From: Spirosomataceae bacterium
GTDB lineage: Bacteria; Bacteroidota; Bacteroidia; Cytophagales; Spirosomataceae
Length of the DNA stretch: 7,692 nucleotides
NCBI GenBank assembly: GCA_030731175.1
Contig: JANQUM010000052.1
Location: forward strand, 3,484 to 11,175
Direction: 5' to 3'
Translations under genes and position numbers: made by a program
Notes under the pieces: model-generated
What the model saw: the letters and a program-made list of their open reading frames with translations, nothing else
The model's database searches: none
Told to the model about the DNA's origin: nothing
Part shown: positions 6,879 to 7,692 of the stretch, in pieces
How positions within the stretch are numbered: position 1 is the first letter of the stretch
Layout of the letters: each line of letters opens with the position of its first letter

Positions 6879-7655
6879 TTACATATTTTCTAAGAATTTA
6901 TTCGGGTCTGCCAATTGCTTGAACCTATCGGAAGGCATGGTTTCTTCGTCAGATTTGCACCAATCTTTCAGCGTATTTACGTCCGTGTTCCAGCCTTTTC
7001 CGTCAAAAAAAGCAAGCCCTTTGTGATCCCGAATTTTGTATAACGCACTTGATTTGTACGCTGTACCGAGGTAAACGTGCTTTTTACCGTTATCAGCCGC
7101 CCACCGGATGCTTCGCCACATAATCCATTTTCCGAGCGAGTGCGTCCGCATGTATTCGGTATCAAAAAAGGCAAACCAGTAATGTAGCATGTCTCCGTTC
7201 ATGACACCCAACACGTATCCGAAATCTTGCTCGGCGTTATGAAACCGTAGGATATGCGTTCCTGCTTCCCGCTCTAAAATATACTTTAGCCGCTCGGTGC
7301 TCATATTATCTTCACCGATGCGTTCGTTGATATACTTTTCGCAAAAAGCTTGAAAATCAGCATTTTGCAAATTAAAATCTGCTTTCGCAATAACCTCTAC
7401 TTCTATTCCTAACGGCTCAACGGTGCGGTTTACTCTTCTATTTTCGGAGGAATCTACAAACCGCTCAACATCCACCCGAAGGCTGCGAGCGAGGTAAAAA
7501 ATCTCTTTATTTATGCGTAAATCTCCTGAATACGGTAGAAAACCTTGCTCATAAACATCGGTGAGTTCGCTCATGCTTTCCATCACGCAGTATTTTGCGT
7601 AATTAAAAGTATAAGATTTATAATCAACGGTGTTTTCAGATAGAAAAATTTTCAT
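6879..7655 (-). CDS. Aminoacyl-tRNA-protein transferase (Bpt/Ate)-like protein without the cysteine cluster
   Basis: This 258-residue protein resembles the leucyl/arginyl-tRNA-protein transferases, GNAT-fold enzymes that add an amino acid from charged tRNA to protein N-termini. The N-terminal half keeps GFLPYSGDL at 38-46 (family: GFRRSG) and RVDVERFVDSSENRRVNR at 60-77 (family: RIPV..F.PSRSQRR). The C-terminal half keeps YWFAFFDTEY at 159-168, SLG at 173-175, YLG at 195-197, YK at 206-207 and Trp222, following the family order. The CxxC-type cysteines expected near residues 13 and 51-57 are absent (region reads EIFYLARSL); the only Cys are 23, 105 and 233, so metal or Fe-S binding as in Ate is unlikely. 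The YLG-to-YK stretch is two residues shorter than in Bpt as I remember it. A FemX-type cell-wall aminoacyl transferase, also GNAT-fold, is the alternative, given the division-gene context. Substrate and activity are unknown. It is 11 bases upstream of ftsQ and may start within a few bases of the preceding stop. Confidence 0.75.
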   Translation of the reverse strand: MKIFLSENTVDYKSYTFNYAKYCVMESMSELTDVYEQGFLPYSGDLRINKEIFYLARSLRVDVERFVDSSENRRVNRTVEPLGIEVEVIAKADFNLQNADFQAFCEKYINERIGEDNMSTERLKYILEREAGTHILRFHNAEQDFGYVLGVMNGDMLHYWFAFFDTEYMRTHSLGKWIMWRSIRWAADNGKKHVYLGTAYKSSALYKIRDHKGLAFFDGKGWNTDVNTLKDWCKSDEETMPSDRFKQLADPNKFLENM

Positions 7656-7658
7656 GGT

Positions 7659-7691
7659 TTATTTACAGATTTTCAATACTTCGGAAGCGAT
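7659..7691 (-). CDS. Possible C-terminal end of an upstream gene (murC by expected order)
   Basis: Only the last ten codons would be visible: IASEVLKICK then TAA at 7661-7659, three bases before the ATG of the transferase-like gene. The sequence suits the end of an amphipathic helix, and murC usually precedes ftsQ in dcw clusters. All three minus-strand frames stop within this stretch, so the choice of frame and identity is a guess from context. Confidence 0.25.
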   Translation of the reverse strand: MASEVLKICK

Positions 7692-7692
7692 G

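Noticed and set aside
1..7692. CRISPR array, tRNA, rRNA, insertion sequence or phage genes
   Set aside because: No repeat-spacer pattern, no tRNA cloverleaf, no transposase or phage-like protein was seen on either strand.

Overview
The window comes from a member of the Bacteroidota, most likely of the Cytophagales. This is inferred from the divergent FtsQ/FtsA/FtsZ set, a promoter that fits the Bacteroidota -33/-7 pattern (TTTG, then TAnnTTTG), AT-rich leaders without strong Shine-Dalgarno sequences, and the protein families present. The genus cannot be fixed from the sequence. Every credible gene lies on the minus strand, so transcription runs from high to low coordinates.

Right part (7692 to about 3270): the distal end of a division and cell wall (dcw) cluster. 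In transcription order it holds a possible last few codons of an upstream gene (murC would be expected by gene order, but this is unproven), a protein related to aminoacyl-tRNA-protein transferases (Bpt/Ate), then ftsQ, ftsA and ftsZ. Gaps between genes are 11, 42 and 75 bases, no internal promoter was recognised, and an intrinsic terminator follows ftsZ. FtsZ is the tubulin-like ring GTPase, FtsA its actin-like membrane tether, and FtsQ a bitopic protein of the divisome.

Middle (3303 to 2629): a single-gene unit with a good Bacteroidota-type promoter, an uncharacterised 159-residue protein with four predicted membrane segments, and its own strong terminator.

Left part (2628 to 1): a secreted M1-family zinc metallopeptidase with a C-terminal helical repeat region, followed by 118 bases without a gene that carry two inverted copies of a 25-26 base repeat.

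The points most worth a second look are these. (1) The Bpt/Ate-like protein keeps the transferase-type fold but has lost the N-terminal cysteine cluster, and it sits immediately before ftsQ. (2) FtsA has Asn in place of the expected phosphate-2 Asp, and its glycine run is replaced. (3) In FtsZ the P-x-F-x-R core of the FtsA-binding peptide is internal, followed by a 35-residue tail. The last two could reflect a lineage-specific change in the FtsA-FtsZ partnership.
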